Shown: positions 24,878-34,437 of the stretch, piece after piece
Numbering within the stretch: position 1 is the stretch's first letter
Layout: every line of letters starts with the position of its first letter
Assembly (NCBI GenBank): GCA_045638265.1
Contig: JAZUBA010000037.1
Span: forward strand, 1 to 38,964
DNA from: RGIG4140 sp045638265
GTDB taxonomy: Bacteria > Pseudomonadota > Alphaproteobacteria > CAAHEQ01 > UBA3637
Length of the DNA stretch: 38,964 nt
Direction of reading: 5' to 3'
Notes under the pieces: model-generated
The model's input: only the letters and a program-made list of their open reading frames with translations
Told to the model about the DNA's origin: nothing
The model's database searches: none
Translations under genes and position numbers: made by a program

Positions 24878-26785
24878 TTATTCTTTTGTAACCATCTGTT
24901 CATGTACTTTACTGTTTAAATTATCTAAAAACTGTGTTTCAATTTTATTGTATTGTTTAAACAACCATTGTGAACGGAATAAAACAAAAATAGACAGCAA
25001 TACCAATACAATAATTACCTTTGGATTCTCTGTTAAAAAGTGATGTACAACAGTCATTAAAAAGAAACACACAACCAACAATCTAAATGTTGTAAGTAAA
25101 ACCAACGGCAGATGATTAGATGATTTTTCATTCCATAATTTATAATAAATCAAACCAATTTTATTATTAGACGGAAACAATTGCTTAATATTTTTATTAT
25201 GTGCTAAATCATAAGAATGAAGTGTTTCTTCCATCTTTTTTATCATCTTATTATCACGAATACTTAAAACAGATAATTTATCTTTAATCCGATTTGTTAT
25301 CGGACTAAATTTATCCTGTATAACAGTCGGCAAAATTGTTTCCCATCCAATCAAAGCTTTTAAAAACGGTGCCATAAGTGCCAATGTAATACTTGTAACA
25401 ATAATACGAGCAGGTAAATGTGGCAAGAAAGAATGAATAAACGGTTTTATAAAATAATTACTTAATCCAATAATGGAATAATTAATCATAATAAATAAAA
25501 TCAAGCGAACAAAATAATTTTTAAACAGTATGTTCCACAACCGTATATCTTGTTTTGTATCTGCTTTTTCCGATGCATTTCTCGCCAATGCTGAAACCCA
25601 TTTCTCGGGTAATTTTTCCGATAATTTTTGATATGTTGGAATAGCACATTTTATCATCATCGGAGTCAAGAATGTGGTAATAACTGAAACAGCAACAATA
25701 ATCGGATAAACCTGCTTGTCTAAAACACCGATACTCATACCTAATGTTGCAATAATAAAAGCAAATTCACCTACTTGAGCTAAAGAAAAACCACCTTGTA
25801 TAGAAGTTTTAAGCGATTGACCTGAAACCAGAAAACCAAAACAAGAAAAGGCAACTTTACCAATAATAACAATCAAAGTTATCACAAAAATCGGTAAAGC
25901 ATAAGTAACAAACATGGCTGGATCCACCATCATACCTACCGAGACAAAGAATACCGCTCCAAAAAAGTCTTTTAATGGCTTAATAATTTTTTCTATCCGT
26001 TCTAAAAGAGGTGTTTCTGCTAAAATAGATCCCATAATAAAGGCCCCAAGAGCAGATGAAAAACCAGAATACGTTGCCAACCAAACCATACCAAAACACA
26101 TAGCAATTGTAAATAACAACAACATTTCATCATTTAGAAAGTTGTTAATTTTCTTTAAGAAAGTCGGTACCAAATAAATACCTGTTACAAAACATAAAAC
26201 AAGGAAGAAAATTAATTTTAATGTACTTAAAACAAGTTCTCCCCCGTTAATTGTACTTCCTAAAGCAATTGTTGGCAATAATACCAATAATAAAATACCA
26301 ACTAAATCTTCAACAACCAAAACACCAAAAACTAAATCAGTAAACTTTTGTTTCTTAATATTTAAATCATCAAAAGCTTTAATAATAATAGTTGTTGATG
26401 ACATAGAAATCATACTACCTAAAAAGAAACTATCCGTTGTCGACCAACCAAGCAACAAACCCGTATTATAACCTAAAAATAACATAAATAATATATTGGC
26501 ATTAGCCGTAATCATCGCTGCTTTGCCAACATTCATCATTTTTTTGAAACTAAATTCAAGCCCCAATCCGAACAATAAGAATATAACACCAATATCTGCC
26601 CATAACGACAAATTAGCTTTATCCGTTACTGTTGGCAAAAAAGCCAACGACGGACCAGCAAAAATACCAGCCAAAATATAACCTAAAACCGTTGGTTGTT
26701 TAAGCTTTTTAAACAAAAGCGTAATTAAAGCCGCATAAATAGTTATCAGTGTTAAATCAACAATTAATGAATGTATTCCGTGCAT
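24878..26785 (-). CDS. CPA2-family cation:proton antiporter (KefB-like)
   Basis: A 635-residue inner-membrane antiporter of the KefB/RosB type, probably exchanging K+ or Na+ for H+. About twelve membrane helices carry family motifs (GYILAGIFAGP, FLLFGLGLEFSF, VVEDLVGILLLV, SLAQVGEFAFI). The segment after residue 400 has four or more further hydrophobic helices, and there is no TrkA-N nucleotide-binding domain as found in KefB/KefC. A TrkA-C domain is also not evident. The ATG at 26785 has AGGAAAC upstream. The next gene upstream is the DXS-like gene 92 nt away. Only a weak AT-rich hairpin follows the stop, near 24847-24876. Confidence 0.88.
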   Translation of the reverse strand: MHGIHSLIVDLTLITIYAALITLLFKKLKQPTVLGYILAGIFAGPSLAFLPTVTDKANLSLWADIGVIFLLFGLGLEFSFKKMMNVGKAAMITANANILFMLFLGYNTGLLLGWSTTDSFFLGSMISMSSTTIIIKAFDDLNIKKQKFTDLVFGVLVVEDLVGILLLVLLPTIALGSTINGGELVLSTLKLIFFLVLCFVTGIYLVPTFLKKINNFLNDEMLLLFTIAMCFGMVWLATYSGFSSALGAFIMGSILAETPLLERIEKIIKPLKDFFGAVFFVSVGMMVDPAMFVTYALPIFVITLIVIIGKVAFSCFGFLVSGQSLKTSIQGGFSLAQVGEFAFIIATLGMSIGVLDKQVYPIIVAVSVITTFLTPMMIKCAIPTYQKLSEKLPEKWVSALARNASEKADTKQDIRLWNILFKNYFVRLILFIMINYSIIGLSNYFIKPFIHSFLPHLPARIIVTSITLALMAPFLKALIGWETILPTVIQDKFSPITNRIKDKLSVLSIRDNKMIKKMEETLHSYDLAHNKNIKQLFPSNNKIGLIYYKLWNEKSSNHLPLVLLTTFRLLVVCFFLMTVVHHFLTENPKVIIVLVLLSIFVLFRSQWLFKQYNKIETQFLDNLNSKVHEQMVTKE

Positions 26786-26877
26786 AATGTTTCCTGTACA
26801 TAAATATATTAGTGAAATATATCATATTATAACAAAAAACACTTTAAAAATAGGTAAACAAAACTACACTTTTTACT

Positions 26878-28635
26878 TTATTTTTGATTTAAAACCGTTA
26901 AAATATCCTCTGTAATTTGGTCTGGTGTTAAATGATACTTTTGATATAAATTTTGAACAGAAACTCTATCACTAAACTCTTTAAAAGAACCATAATTTAA
27001 TACTTTCATATCACTTACACCAAAAAATCGTGCAATTTTTTCACCAAAACCACCATCTAACTCACCATCTTCAAGTGTAACAACTAACTGATGTTGTTCT
27101 TTTAAATCATTCAAACATTTTTCATCAATACCAGTTAAATAGCGAGGATTAATGAGTGTTGGTATTATATTTTTTTCTTTAAGTTTATCTGATACATTCT
27201 TACCTAATTCAAAAAAGTTACCAGCACCAATTATAGCAACTTTTGCACCCAATTGAACTGTTTTATATTTATTTAAATTGTTATAATCAACATCTACCAC
27301 ATCATTTGAATGAACAACTGTTCGCGGTATACGAATTACAACCGGATATTCTTGCTGTTCCAATCCCCAATGCAACATACTTAAATACTCTTCTACTGAT
27401 GTTGGTGATAAATAAACAATATTGGGAATATTGGAAATCAGTGGAATATCAAATGTGCAAAGATGTGTCATATCCGCCCCTGAAATACCCCCACCCGCTA
27501 CCAAGATAACAGCAGGATTGTTATTTAAAGCTAAATCTTGTGAAAGTTGATCATATGTCCGTTGGATAAACGAACTCAAAACCATAAAAACAGGTTTACA
27601 CCCACCTTTGGCCAAAGCTGATGAAAAAGCAACCCCATGTTCTTCTGCAATACCAACATCAACATAATTATCACCTAAGTCTTTCCGGCGTGTTGCAGTT
27701 AATCCAAAAACACCTGGTGTTCCGGCATTAACAACCACAATAGATTTATCTTGTTGAATTTTTTGATAAAGATAATTATAGGTAATATCATTATAAGTTT
27801 CACCGCTAAAAGAATGTTTTGAAGAACCATCTTCAAGATGAAACGGCATACTCCAATGCCAAAATTCTTTGTTTTCTTCAGCTAATTTATATCCTTTACC
27901 TTTGCATGTATGAATATGAATAAGAGTTGGTTTATTTGTATTTTTAACCTGATGTAATATCGTAAGCATATCTGTCAAAGAATTACCGTCAGCAACATAA
28001 TGATATTCAAATCCCAGTGCTTTAAATAAATTACAATCTGCTTTTCCGTTTGTTTCTCTTAATAAACGAAGATTCGTATATAAACCACCATGATTTTCAG
28101 CAATAGACATTTCATTATCATTCAGAATAATAATAATGTTACTGTTTAAAACAGCCGCATTACTCAATCCCTCTAAAGCTTCACCGCCAGATAAAGATCC
28201 ATCACCTAAAATCGCAATAACATTATGGTTTTCATTTTTTAAATCACGTGCTTTTGCCAATCCACAAGCCAAACTCACAGATGTTGACGTGTGCCCGATT
28301 TTAAATAAATCATGCTCACTTTCATCTTGATTTGTATATCCTGAAATTTGAGACATCCCCTCTTTTGTTAAAAAACCATCTTTTCGACCCGTTAAAATTT
28401 TATGCGGGTAACATTGATGTGAAACATCCCAAACAATTTTATCTTTTGGTGATTCAAAAACATAATGCAATGCAATAGCGGTTTCTACAATCCCTAAATT
28501 CGGTCCGACATGCCCACCCATAATACTGTTTCTATTTAAAATAGCATCTCTGATTTCTGTCGCTAAAATTTCCATTTCGTCTACAGACAATTTTTTTAAA
28601 TCAGTTGGATTATTTAGTTTTTCAATGTATGTCAT
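26878..28635 (-). CDS. dxs: Divergent 1-deoxy-D-xylulose-5-phosphate synthase
   Basis: A 585-residue thiamine-diphosphate enzyme of the DXS family, which makes DXP from pyruvate and glyceraldehyde-3-phosphate. Motifs in order: GHVGPNLGIVE, WDVSHQCYPHKILTGRKD, GHTSTSVS, GDGSLSGG with NDNEMSI (thiamine site), DVGIAEEHG, and a C-terminal transketolase domain. The typical enzyme is 620-640 residues. Here the linker is shorter, and the canonical DRAGLVGADGPTH reads AGGGISGADMTH. This subgroup may be a true DXS or a paralogue with another ketol product. The ATG at 28635 has AAGGAG upstream. No isoprenoid genes lie next to it. Confidence 0.82.
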   Translation of the reverse strand: MTYIEKLNNPTDLKKLSVDEMEILATEIRDAILNRNSIMGGHVGPNLGIVETAIALHYVFESPKDKIVWDVSHQCYPHKILTGRKDGFLTKEGMSQISGYTNQDESEHDLFKIGHTSTSVSLACGLAKARDLKNENHNVIAILGDGSLSGGEALEGLSNAAVLNSNIIIILNDNEMSIAENHGGLYTNLRLLRETNGKADCNLFKALGFEYHYVADGNSLTDMLTILHQVKNTNKPTLIHIHTCKGKGYKLAEENKEFWHWSMPFHLEDGSSKHSFSGETYNDITYNYLYQKIQQDKSIVVVNAGTPGVFGLTATRRKDLGDNYVDVGIAEEHGVAFSSALAKGGCKPVFMVLSSFIQRTYDQLSQDLALNNNPAVILVAGGGISGADMTHLCTFDIPLISNIPNIVYLSPTSVEEYLSMLHWGLEQQEYPVVIRIPRTVVHSNDVVDVDYNNLNKYKTVQLGAKVAIIGAGNFFELGKNVSDKLKEKNIIPTLINPRYLTGIDEKCLNDLKEQHQLVVTLEDGELDGGFGEKIARFFGVSDMKVLNYGSFKEFSDRVSVQNLYQKYHLTPDQITEDILTVLNQK

Positions 28636-28872
28636 TTACACTCCTTATAAAAAATATTTTTGTATAGTATAAAAGAAAGAATAGGTAAGATGTCAAGATA
28701 AAATTTCAACATATCGAATTTCATAAAAACCATTTCATAAAAATTCTTTATGATTACTGACATTTTTATTTTATCAATGTATTTTCGGATAAACGACTTG
28801 ACAAAAAGGTAAAAATCAAGTATTATATATATTATATATAATCACCAACTCATACATAAAGGAAAATTAAGA
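28636..28872 (+). promoter_or_regulatory. Divergent intergenic region with consensus promoter for mipZ
   Basis: TTGACA (28798-28803) and TATTAT (28821-28826), 17 bp apart and preceded by C, form the best -35/-10 pair in the host part of the window. An AT dinucleotide run (28821-28841) overlaps the -10 and the start site. The leader is about 40 nt. The rest of the 237-nt gap is AT-rich and shows nothing else I can name. Confidence 0.8.
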
Positions 28873-29667
28873 ATGTCAGCCAAAATAATTGTTTTTGCCA
28901 ATGAAAAAGGTGGCACAGGAAAATCAACGTTAGCTATGCACATTATTGTTGCATTATTGCGTTTAGGAAAAAAAGTTGTTTCTTTTGATTTAGACTATCC
29001 ACAAGGAACATTAACTCATTACATTGAAAATCGTGAAGCATTTGCAAAAACAATGGGAACACCTATGCCTATTTCAAAACACATTGTTTGGAATGATGAT
29101 ATGGCACGCATTTATACATTGCAAGGCGAAATTGACAAAGTCAAAGAAACAGCTGATTTTATCATTATTGATACACCTGGTGCTGTTACAGAATTATCCC
29201 AAGAATCAATGATTATGGCAGATGTATTAGTAACACCTATCAATGACAGTTTGGTTGATTTAGATGTTTTAGCACAAATTGATACCAACACGATAAAAAT
29301 TAAAGGACCAAGCCATTTTTCACAAGTTGTTTGGTCTACCCGTCAACAACGTATGATGGAACGAAAACCATCATTACACTGGGTTGTTGTCCGTAATCGT
29401 TTAACATACAGCAAAAGCAAAAACTCTCAATTAATGACCGTATTGTTAAATGCATTATCTCGTCGGATACATTATACATTATCAGCAGGTATTTCAGAAC
29501 GTGTTGTTTTCCGTGAATTATTTTTAAAAGGTTTAACGATGTTAGACTTAAAAGAAAACGGTTTAAATATGCCAACTTCTATTTCTGCTACAACAGCAAA
29601 ACGAGAAATTATGGAATTAATGCAAAATATTTTTCCAAAAGGACTTGATAACCCGACAATCAAATGA
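28873..29667 (+). CDS. mipZ: MipZ-like division-plane ATPase (ParA/MinD family)
   Basis: A 264-residue P-loop ATPase. In Caulobacter, MipZ binds ParB near the origin, forms a bipolar gradient and inhibits FtsZ, so it sets the division site. The deviant Walker A motif is NEKGGTGKST (10-19). IIIDTPGA is the switch/Walker B region, and NDSLVDLDVLA and VVRNRL are typical of MipZ rather than ParA. The ATG at 28873 has AAAGGA upstream. It is 46 nt before pgm with no terminator, although an imperfect AT hairpin at about 29664-29696 could modulate readthrough. Confidence 0.9.
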   Translation: MSAKIIVFANEKGGTGKSTLAMHIIVALLRLGKKVVSFDLDYPQGTLTHYIENREAFAKTMGTPMPISKHIVWNDDMARIYTLQGEIDKVKETADFIIIDTPGAVTELSQESMIMADVLVTPINDSLVDLDVLAQIDTNTIKIKGPSHFSQVVWSTRQQRMMERKPSLHWVVVRNRLTYSKSKNSQLMTVLLNALSRRIHYTLSAGISERVVFRELFLKGLTMLDLKENGLNMPTSISATTAKREIMELMQNIFPKGLDNPTIK

Positions 29668-29713
29668 TATAAAGGTATAATACTTTAATTATATCATTGT
29701 TTGAGGGGGAAAT

Positions 29714-31342
29714 ATGGAAATACAAACAATCAAAACAAAACCGTATACAGATCAAGTATGCGGCACAGCTGGTTTACGCAAAAAAGTATCTGTTTACAAA
29801 CAAGAAAATTATTTAGAAAACTTTATTCAATCCATCTTTAATGCATTAACGGGATTTGAAGGAAAAACACTTGTTATTGGTGGAGATGGGCGTTATTTCA
29901 ACACAGAAGCTATTCAATCAATTATCAGAATTGCAATCGCAAATCAGTTTGGACGTTTAATTATCGGACAAAACGGAATTCTTTCAACACCGGCAGCATC
30001 GCATTTAATTGTTAAAAGAAAAGCTTTTGGTGGTATTATTTTATCTGCTAGTCATAACCCAGGTGGACCGGATGGTGATTTTGGTATAAAATATGATACC
30101 GAAAAAGGAGCACCCGCCCCACAATCATTAACAGACAAAATAACTGAAAAATCAAAAGTTATTGATCATTATTGGTCTTGTAATATACCTGAAGTTGATT
30201 TATCCGTCATTGGTGAATTTACATATGGAGACACCGTTATTGAGGTTGTAGATTCTATTAATGATTACGCTTTATATATGCAGGAAATTTTTGATTTTGA
30301 GGCCATTAGAGGATTATTTAAAAACGGATTTAAAATGGTTTATAATGCTATGAATGCCGTTACAGGACCTTATGCTCAACGTATTTTTGAAAATTTGTTA
30401 GGTGCAGAAAAAGGAACTGTTATTAATAGCACTCCTAAACCTGATTTTGGCGGATTACACCCTGAACCAAATTTAACTTATGCAAAATCATTTGTTGAAA
30501 GTATGTATCAATCAGATGCTCCTGATTTTGGTGCAGCATCAGACGGCGATGGCGACAGATATATGATTTTGGGTAATCACTTTTTTGTTTCACCATCTGA
30601 CAGTTTATCAATTATGAGTGAATATGTAGAACAAATACCTTTTTATAAAGGAAAAATGTACGGTGTAGCACGTTCCATGCCCACAGCCAACGCCGTAGAT
30701 TTTGTTATGAAAGATAAAAATCTGCCTGTTTATGCAACACCAACAGGATGGAAATTTTTCAGTTCATTACTTGATGCAAAAAAAATTACACTTTGCGGTG
30801 AAGAAAGTTTCGGAACAGGTTCTTTCCATTTATGCGAAAAAGACGGTATTTGGGCTATTTTGTTTTGGTTAAATATGATTGCTGTTACAGGTAAATCCGT
30901 TCGCCAACTTAATGAAGAATTATGGCAAAAATACGGACGCGTATACAACTCTGCACAAAGTTATGAAGGGTTAGAAAAAGCAGATGTTCAAAAAATGTTA
31001 GATGATTTTGAACAAAAAATGACATCACTAAATGACAAAACATTTAATTCATACCATGTTAAAGATGTTGGTTTATTTAACTATACAGATCCCGTAACAG
31101 GTGATGAGGTTTCTCGACAAGGATATTATGTAGAATTTGATAATGCCCGAATTTTTATGCGTTTATCCGGCACTGGCAGTAGTGGTGCAACATTAAGAGT
31201 TTATTATATGCAATATGAAAATAATGCGGATAAATTATATCAGAATGCCGTTGAATACTTAAAACCGCTGACATCTGTATTTAAAGAAATTACTCAAATT
31301 AAAGATTACACCGGTCGTGAAGAACCAAATATTGTAACATAA
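29714..31342 (+). CDS. pgm: Alpha-D-glucose phosphoglucomutase
   Basis: A 542-residue enzyme that interconverts glucose-6-phosphate and glucose-1-phosphate. The phosphoserine loop is SASHNPGG with the catalytic Ser at 113. The metal loop is DGDGDR (277-282), the sugar loop is GEESFGTGS, and the C-terminal phosphate loop is RLSGTGSSGATLR. The length is that of the PGM1-type enzyme. The ATG at 29714 follows a very strong GAGGGGGA site. Its product feeds UDP-glucose and hence OpgH and the envelope polysaccharides. Probably co-transcribed with mipZ. Confidence 0.95.
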   Translation: MEIQTIKTKPYTDQVCGTAGLRKKVSVYKQENYLENFIQSIFNALTGFEGKTLVIGGDGRYFNTEAIQSIIRIAIANQFGRLIIGQNGILSTPAASHLIVKRKAFGGIILSASHNPGGPDGDFGIKYDTEKGAPAPQSLTDKITEKSKVIDHYWSCNIPEVDLSVIGEFTYGDTVIEVVDSINDYALYMQEIFDFEAIRGLFKNGFKMVYNAMNAVTGPYAQRIFENLLGAEKGTVINSTPKPDFGGLHPEPNLTYAKSFVESMYQSDAPDFGAASDGDGDRYMILGNHFFVSPSDSLSIMSEYVEQIPFYKGKMYGVARSMPTANAVDFVMKDKNLPVYATPTGWKFFSSLLDAKKITLCGEESFGTGSFHLCEKDGIWAILFWLNMIAVTGKSVRQLNEELWQKYGRVYNSAQSYEGLEKADVQKMLDDFEQKMTSLNDKTFNSYHVKDVGLFNYTDPVTGDEVSRQGYYVEFDNARIFMRLSGTGSSGATLRVYYMQYENNADKLYQNAVEYLKPLTSVFKEITQIKDYTGREEPNIVT

Positions 31343-31382
31343 TATTTTGATTTTGTTTTTCATAATAATCAGAATTTTTTAA

Positions 31383-31411
31383 TTGCATTTTTTTATTGTT
31401 CGGGGTATAGT
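31383..31411 (+). promoter_or_regulatory. Promoter of the mla-rad-cvpA operon
   Basis: TTGCAT (31383-31388) and TATAGT (31406-31411), 17 bp apart. The start would be near 31418, giving a leader of about 18 nt. Confidence 0.6.
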
Positions 31412-31436
31412 TTTCTAAACAGGAAAGGATACCCCG
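31401..31436 (+). promoter_or_regulatory. 8-bp inverted repeat overlapping the mlaE promoter and start
   Basis: CGGGGTAT (31401-31408) and ATACCCCG (31429-31436) form a perfect inverted repeat with a 20-bp spacer. The G/C-rich arms stand out in AT-rich DNA. The left arm covers the -10 and the right arm ends on the first base of the start codon. This layout suits a repressor operator. If transcription started upstream, the RNA hairpin would hold the ribosome site AGGAAAGG in its loop. Confidence 0.5.
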
Positions 31437-32221
31437 TGAATACAATTATGCAGTTTATAAACAAGTTAGGACATGTTGTTTTATCATTCTTAAAATCAGC
31501 AGGTGAATTAGGATTATTTGCTTTTGAAACAATCTATCATTGTTTTACACCACCTTATTACGGTAAAGCATTTTTAAAACAATTTATTGAAATTGGTTTT
31601 TACTCATTACCTGTTGTTGCTTTAACAACGTTATTCGCAGGTATGGTTATTGCTTTACAAACATACACCGGTTTTTCACAATTTTCTGCAGAAGGTGCAG
31701 TGGCTATGGTAGTATTAGTTGCTGTTACACGTGAATTAGCCCCTGTTATGGCTGGTTTAATGGTTGCAGGTAGAATTGGTGCAGCTATGGCAGCAGAAAT
31801 CGGCACAATGCGTGTTACAGAACAAATTGATGCATTAACAACATTATCAACAAACCCATTCAAATATTTGATTGTTCCACGAGTTGTTGCCGGTGTTTTA
31901 ATGTTACCGATACTTGTTTTAATTGGCGATGTTATAGGTATTTGCGGTGGATATATGATTGGTGTTTCAAAATTAGATTTTAATGCATCAACTTATCTGA
32001 TGAGTACTTGGGAATACTTAAAACCAATGGATATCGTTTCTGGTTTAACAAAAGCAGGAGTCTTTGGTTTTATCATTACTTTATTAGGTTGCTACAATGG
32101 TTTTCACTCTAACGGTGGTGCTCAAGGTGTTGGACAAGCAACAACAAATGCCGTTGTTTCTTCCAGTATATTAATTTTAATCTTTAACTACATTTTAACA
32201 GAATTGTTTTTTACACTTTAA
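31436..32221 (+). CDS. mlaE: Phospholipid ABC transporter permease MlaE
   Basis: A 261-residue inner-membrane permease of the MlaE family, part of the system that keeps outer-membrane lipid asymmetry. The GTG start at 31436 has AGGAAAGG 7 nt upstream. An ATG at 31448 is too far from that site. Family motifs include REL-APVMAGLMVAGRIGAAMAAE-IGTM and the segment EQIDAL. Five or so membrane helices are visible. mlaF follows 10 nt later. mlaD, mlaC and mlaB are not next to it. Confidence 0.94.
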   Translation: MNTIMQFINKLGHVVLSFLKSAGELGLFAFETIYHCFTPPYYGKAFLKQFIEIGFYSLPVVALTTLFAGMVIALQTYTGFSQFSAEGAVAMVVLVAVTRELAPVMAGLMVAGRIGAAMAAEIGTMRVTEQIDALTTLSTNPFKYLIVPRVVAGVLMLPILVLIGDVIGICGGYMIGVSKLDFNASTYLMSTWEYLKPMDIVSGLTKAGVFGFIITLLGCYNGFHSNGGAQGVGQATTNAVVSSSILILIFNYILTELFFTL

Positions 32222-32231
32222 GAGGTAACAA

Positions 32232-33035
32232 ATGGCATTTTTAAGAAAAAACACAGAGTCTCAAACACCAAAAATTAAATTAGTCGGTGTCAAAAAACAT
32301 TTTGGTTCAAAAAAAGTTCTTGATGGAGTAGATTTAGATATTTATACAGGAGAATCACTTGTTATTATTGGTGGTTCCGGTACAGGTAAATCTGTGACAT
32401 TAAAATGTATATTAGGATTATTACAACCAGATAAAGGATATATCGAAATTGACGGAAAAAAAATAGATCTTTTGCCCATAAAAGAGCAAGAAAAATTACG
32501 TCGTCAAATTGGTATGCTTTTCCAAAGCGGTGCATTATTTGATAGTTTAAATGTTTGGGAAAATGTTGCTTTTTCTTTGTTACAAAATCAAAAAATGAAC
32601 AGAACTGAAGCTCGTCAAATTGCTATTGAAAAATTAGCACAGGTTGGGTTGAATGAAACTGTAGCTGATGTTTATCCAGCAGATTTGTCTGGCGGTATGA
32701 AAAAAAGAGTTGGTTTGGCCCGTGCTATTGCAACAAATCCTGCAGTTATCTTTTTTGATGAACCAACAACAGGTTTAGATCCGATTATGTCTGATGTCAT
32801 TAATGACCTTATCGTTTCAACAGTGAAAAAACTAGGTGCCACCGCTTTAACAATTACACATGATATGAGTTCAGCGCGTAAAATTGCTGACAGAATCGCC
32901 ATGCTGTATGAAGGTAAAATTATATGGGTAGGAACCGTTAAGGAATTAGACAAAACTACAAATCCGTATGTTCGTCAATTTGTTGCCGGTAGTGCAAACG
33001 GACCGATAAATGTAGAAGTAAAGGTTTCAAAATAA
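32232..33035 (+). CDS. mlaF: Phospholipid ABC transporter ATPase MlaF
   Basis: A 267-residue ATPase that powers MlaE. Walker A is GGSGTGKS (47-54), the ABC signature is LSGGMKKR (about 152), and Walker B is VIFFDEPT, followed by the His switch (ITHDMS). The ATG at 32232 has AGAGGT upstream. Its stop overlaps the radA start by 1 nt (TAATG), which suggests coupled translation. Confidence 0.95.
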   Translation: MAFLRKNTESQTPKIKLVGVKKHFGSKKVLDGVDLDIYTGESLVIIGGSGTGKSVTLKCILGLLQPDKGYIEIDGKKIDLLPIKEQEKLRRQIGMLFQSGALFDSLNVWENVAFSLLQNQKMNRTEARQIAIEKLAQVGLNETVADVYPADLSGGMKKRVGLARAIATNPAVIFFDEPTTGLDPIMSDVINDLIVSTVKKLGATALTITHDMSSARKIADRIAMLYEGKIIWVGTVKELDKTTNPYVRQFVAGSANGPINVEVKVSK

Positions 33036-34420
33036 TGGCAAAAAAAACATCTCATTTTGTTTGTCAAAGTTGTGGTACCGTTTATGCCCGTTGGGCGGGT
33101 AAATGTGAGTCGTGTGGTGAATGGAATACCATTATTGAAGAGGATGAACCCCAAAAAGAAAGTCCTACAGCAACAGGTGGCAAGGGTGGTCGTAAAATTG
33201 ATTTTTCTGACTTAAGAGGTGCTCCTGAAACAATTTTTCGCCTTAAATCCCAAATCAGTGAATTAGACAGAGTTTGCGGAGGCGGATTAGTACCCGGTTC
33301 CGTTATTTTAGTTGGTGGCGATCCCGGTATTGGAAAATCAACATTGTTATTACAAGCGGTTGCAAAATTAGCACAAGGTGTCAATAAAATTGGTTCTCCG
33401 ACAAAATGTGTTTATATATCCGGAGAAGAATCTGTTGATCAGGTTCGTATCAGGGCTATGCGTTTAGGTTTAGCACAATCTCCCGTTGATTTGGCAAGTA
33501 CAGCCAGTGTTCGAGATATTGTTGCTACGTTGGATACTGTTGATGGTGCTGATATTGTTGTCATAGATTCTATTCAAACAATGTTTACCGATACATTAGA
33601 TTCTGCACCAGGGACAGTTGGTCAGGTACGAGCTACTGGGCACGAATTAATTCGTTTAGCAAAAAGACGAAACTTTGTTTTATTTTTAGTTGGACATGTA
33701 ACAAAAGAAGGAACACTTGCCGGACCACGTGTTTTAGAACATATGGTTGATACGGTTTTATATTTTGAAGGAGATCGCGGACACCATTTTCGTATTTTAC
33801 GCTCTGTTAAAAACCGCTTTGGCGCAACAGATGAAATCGGTGTTTTTGAAATGGGTGAAGAGGGTTTACGCGAGGTCCCTAATCCATCAGCTTTATTTTT
33901 AGCAGAACGACGTGGTAATATTGCCGGCAGTTGTGTATATGCCGGTATTGAGGGTTCAAGACCTATGCTAGTTGAAATTCAAGCGTTAGTCGCTCCGCAA
34001 AGCGGAGTTACACCTCGCAGAGCTGTTGTAGGGTGGGATACAAATCGTTTGGCTATGGTTTTAGCAGTATTAGAAGCTCGTTGTGGTATTTCTTTGGGAA
34101 ATAAAGATATATATTTAAACGTAGCTGGTGGTTTAAAAGTAACCGAACCGGCTTGTGATATGGCTGTTGCAACTGCTATTGTATCCTCATTAACACAAAG
34201 AGCAGTACCGGCAGATTTAGTTGTTTTTGGAGAAGTTGGTTTATCCGGAGAAATCAGAGCTGTTGCACAACCGGATTTGCGATTAAAAGAAGCAGAAAAA
34301 TTAGGATTTGAACGCGCTTTCATTCCTCCGTCAAGACAAGAAAAACCTCTCAAAAAATCATCAATGCGTATTACAAATATAGGACATTTAAAAACATTAT
34401 TAGAAACATTTCAAGGATAA
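33035..34420 (+). CDS. radA: DNA repair protein RadA (Sms)
   Basis: A 461-residue RecA-like helicase that processes branched recombination intermediates. An N-terminal four-Cys zinc finger (C10, C13, C24, C27) is followed by Walker A GGDPGIGKST (94-103), the RadA-specific KNRFG motif near 255 and a C-terminal Lon-like domain. The overlap with mlaF and the 17-nt gap to cvpA place it within one operon. radA-cvpA is a common alphaproteobacterial order. Confidence 0.97.
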   Translation: MAKKTSHFVCQSCGTVYARWAGKCESCGEWNTIIEEDEPQKESPTATGGKGGRKIDFSDLRGAPETIFRLKSQISELDRVCGGGLVPGSVILVGGDPGIGKSTLLLQAVAKLAQGVNKIGSPTKCVYISGEESVDQVRIRAMRLGLAQSPVDLASTASVRDIVATLDTVDGADIVVIDSIQTMFTDTLDSAPGTVGQVRATGHELIRLAKRRNFVLFLVGHVTKEGTLAGPRVLEHMVDTVLYFEGDRGHHFRILRSVKNRFGATDEIGVFEMGEEGLREVPNPSALFLAERRGNIAGSCVYAGIEGSRPMLVEIQALVAPQSGVTPRRAVVGWDTNRLAMVLAVLEARCGISLGNKDIYLNVAGGLKVTEPACDMAVATAIVSSLTQRAVPADLVVFGEVGLSGEIRAVAQPDLRLKEAEKLGFERAFIPPSRQEKPLKKSSMRITNIGHLKTLLETFQG

Positions 34421-34437
34421 AATAAGGAGTTATATAT

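Noticed and set aside
31401..31436. RNA thermometer over the mlaE ribosome site
   Set aside because: The best promoter places the transcript start inside the loop, so the left arm would not be transcribed. A DNA operator fits better, and the RNA option is kept only if an upstream start is shown.
33979..34353. A 124-codon minus-strand frame over radA
   Set aside because: Antisense to the conserved Lon-like domain of RadA, with no start signals.
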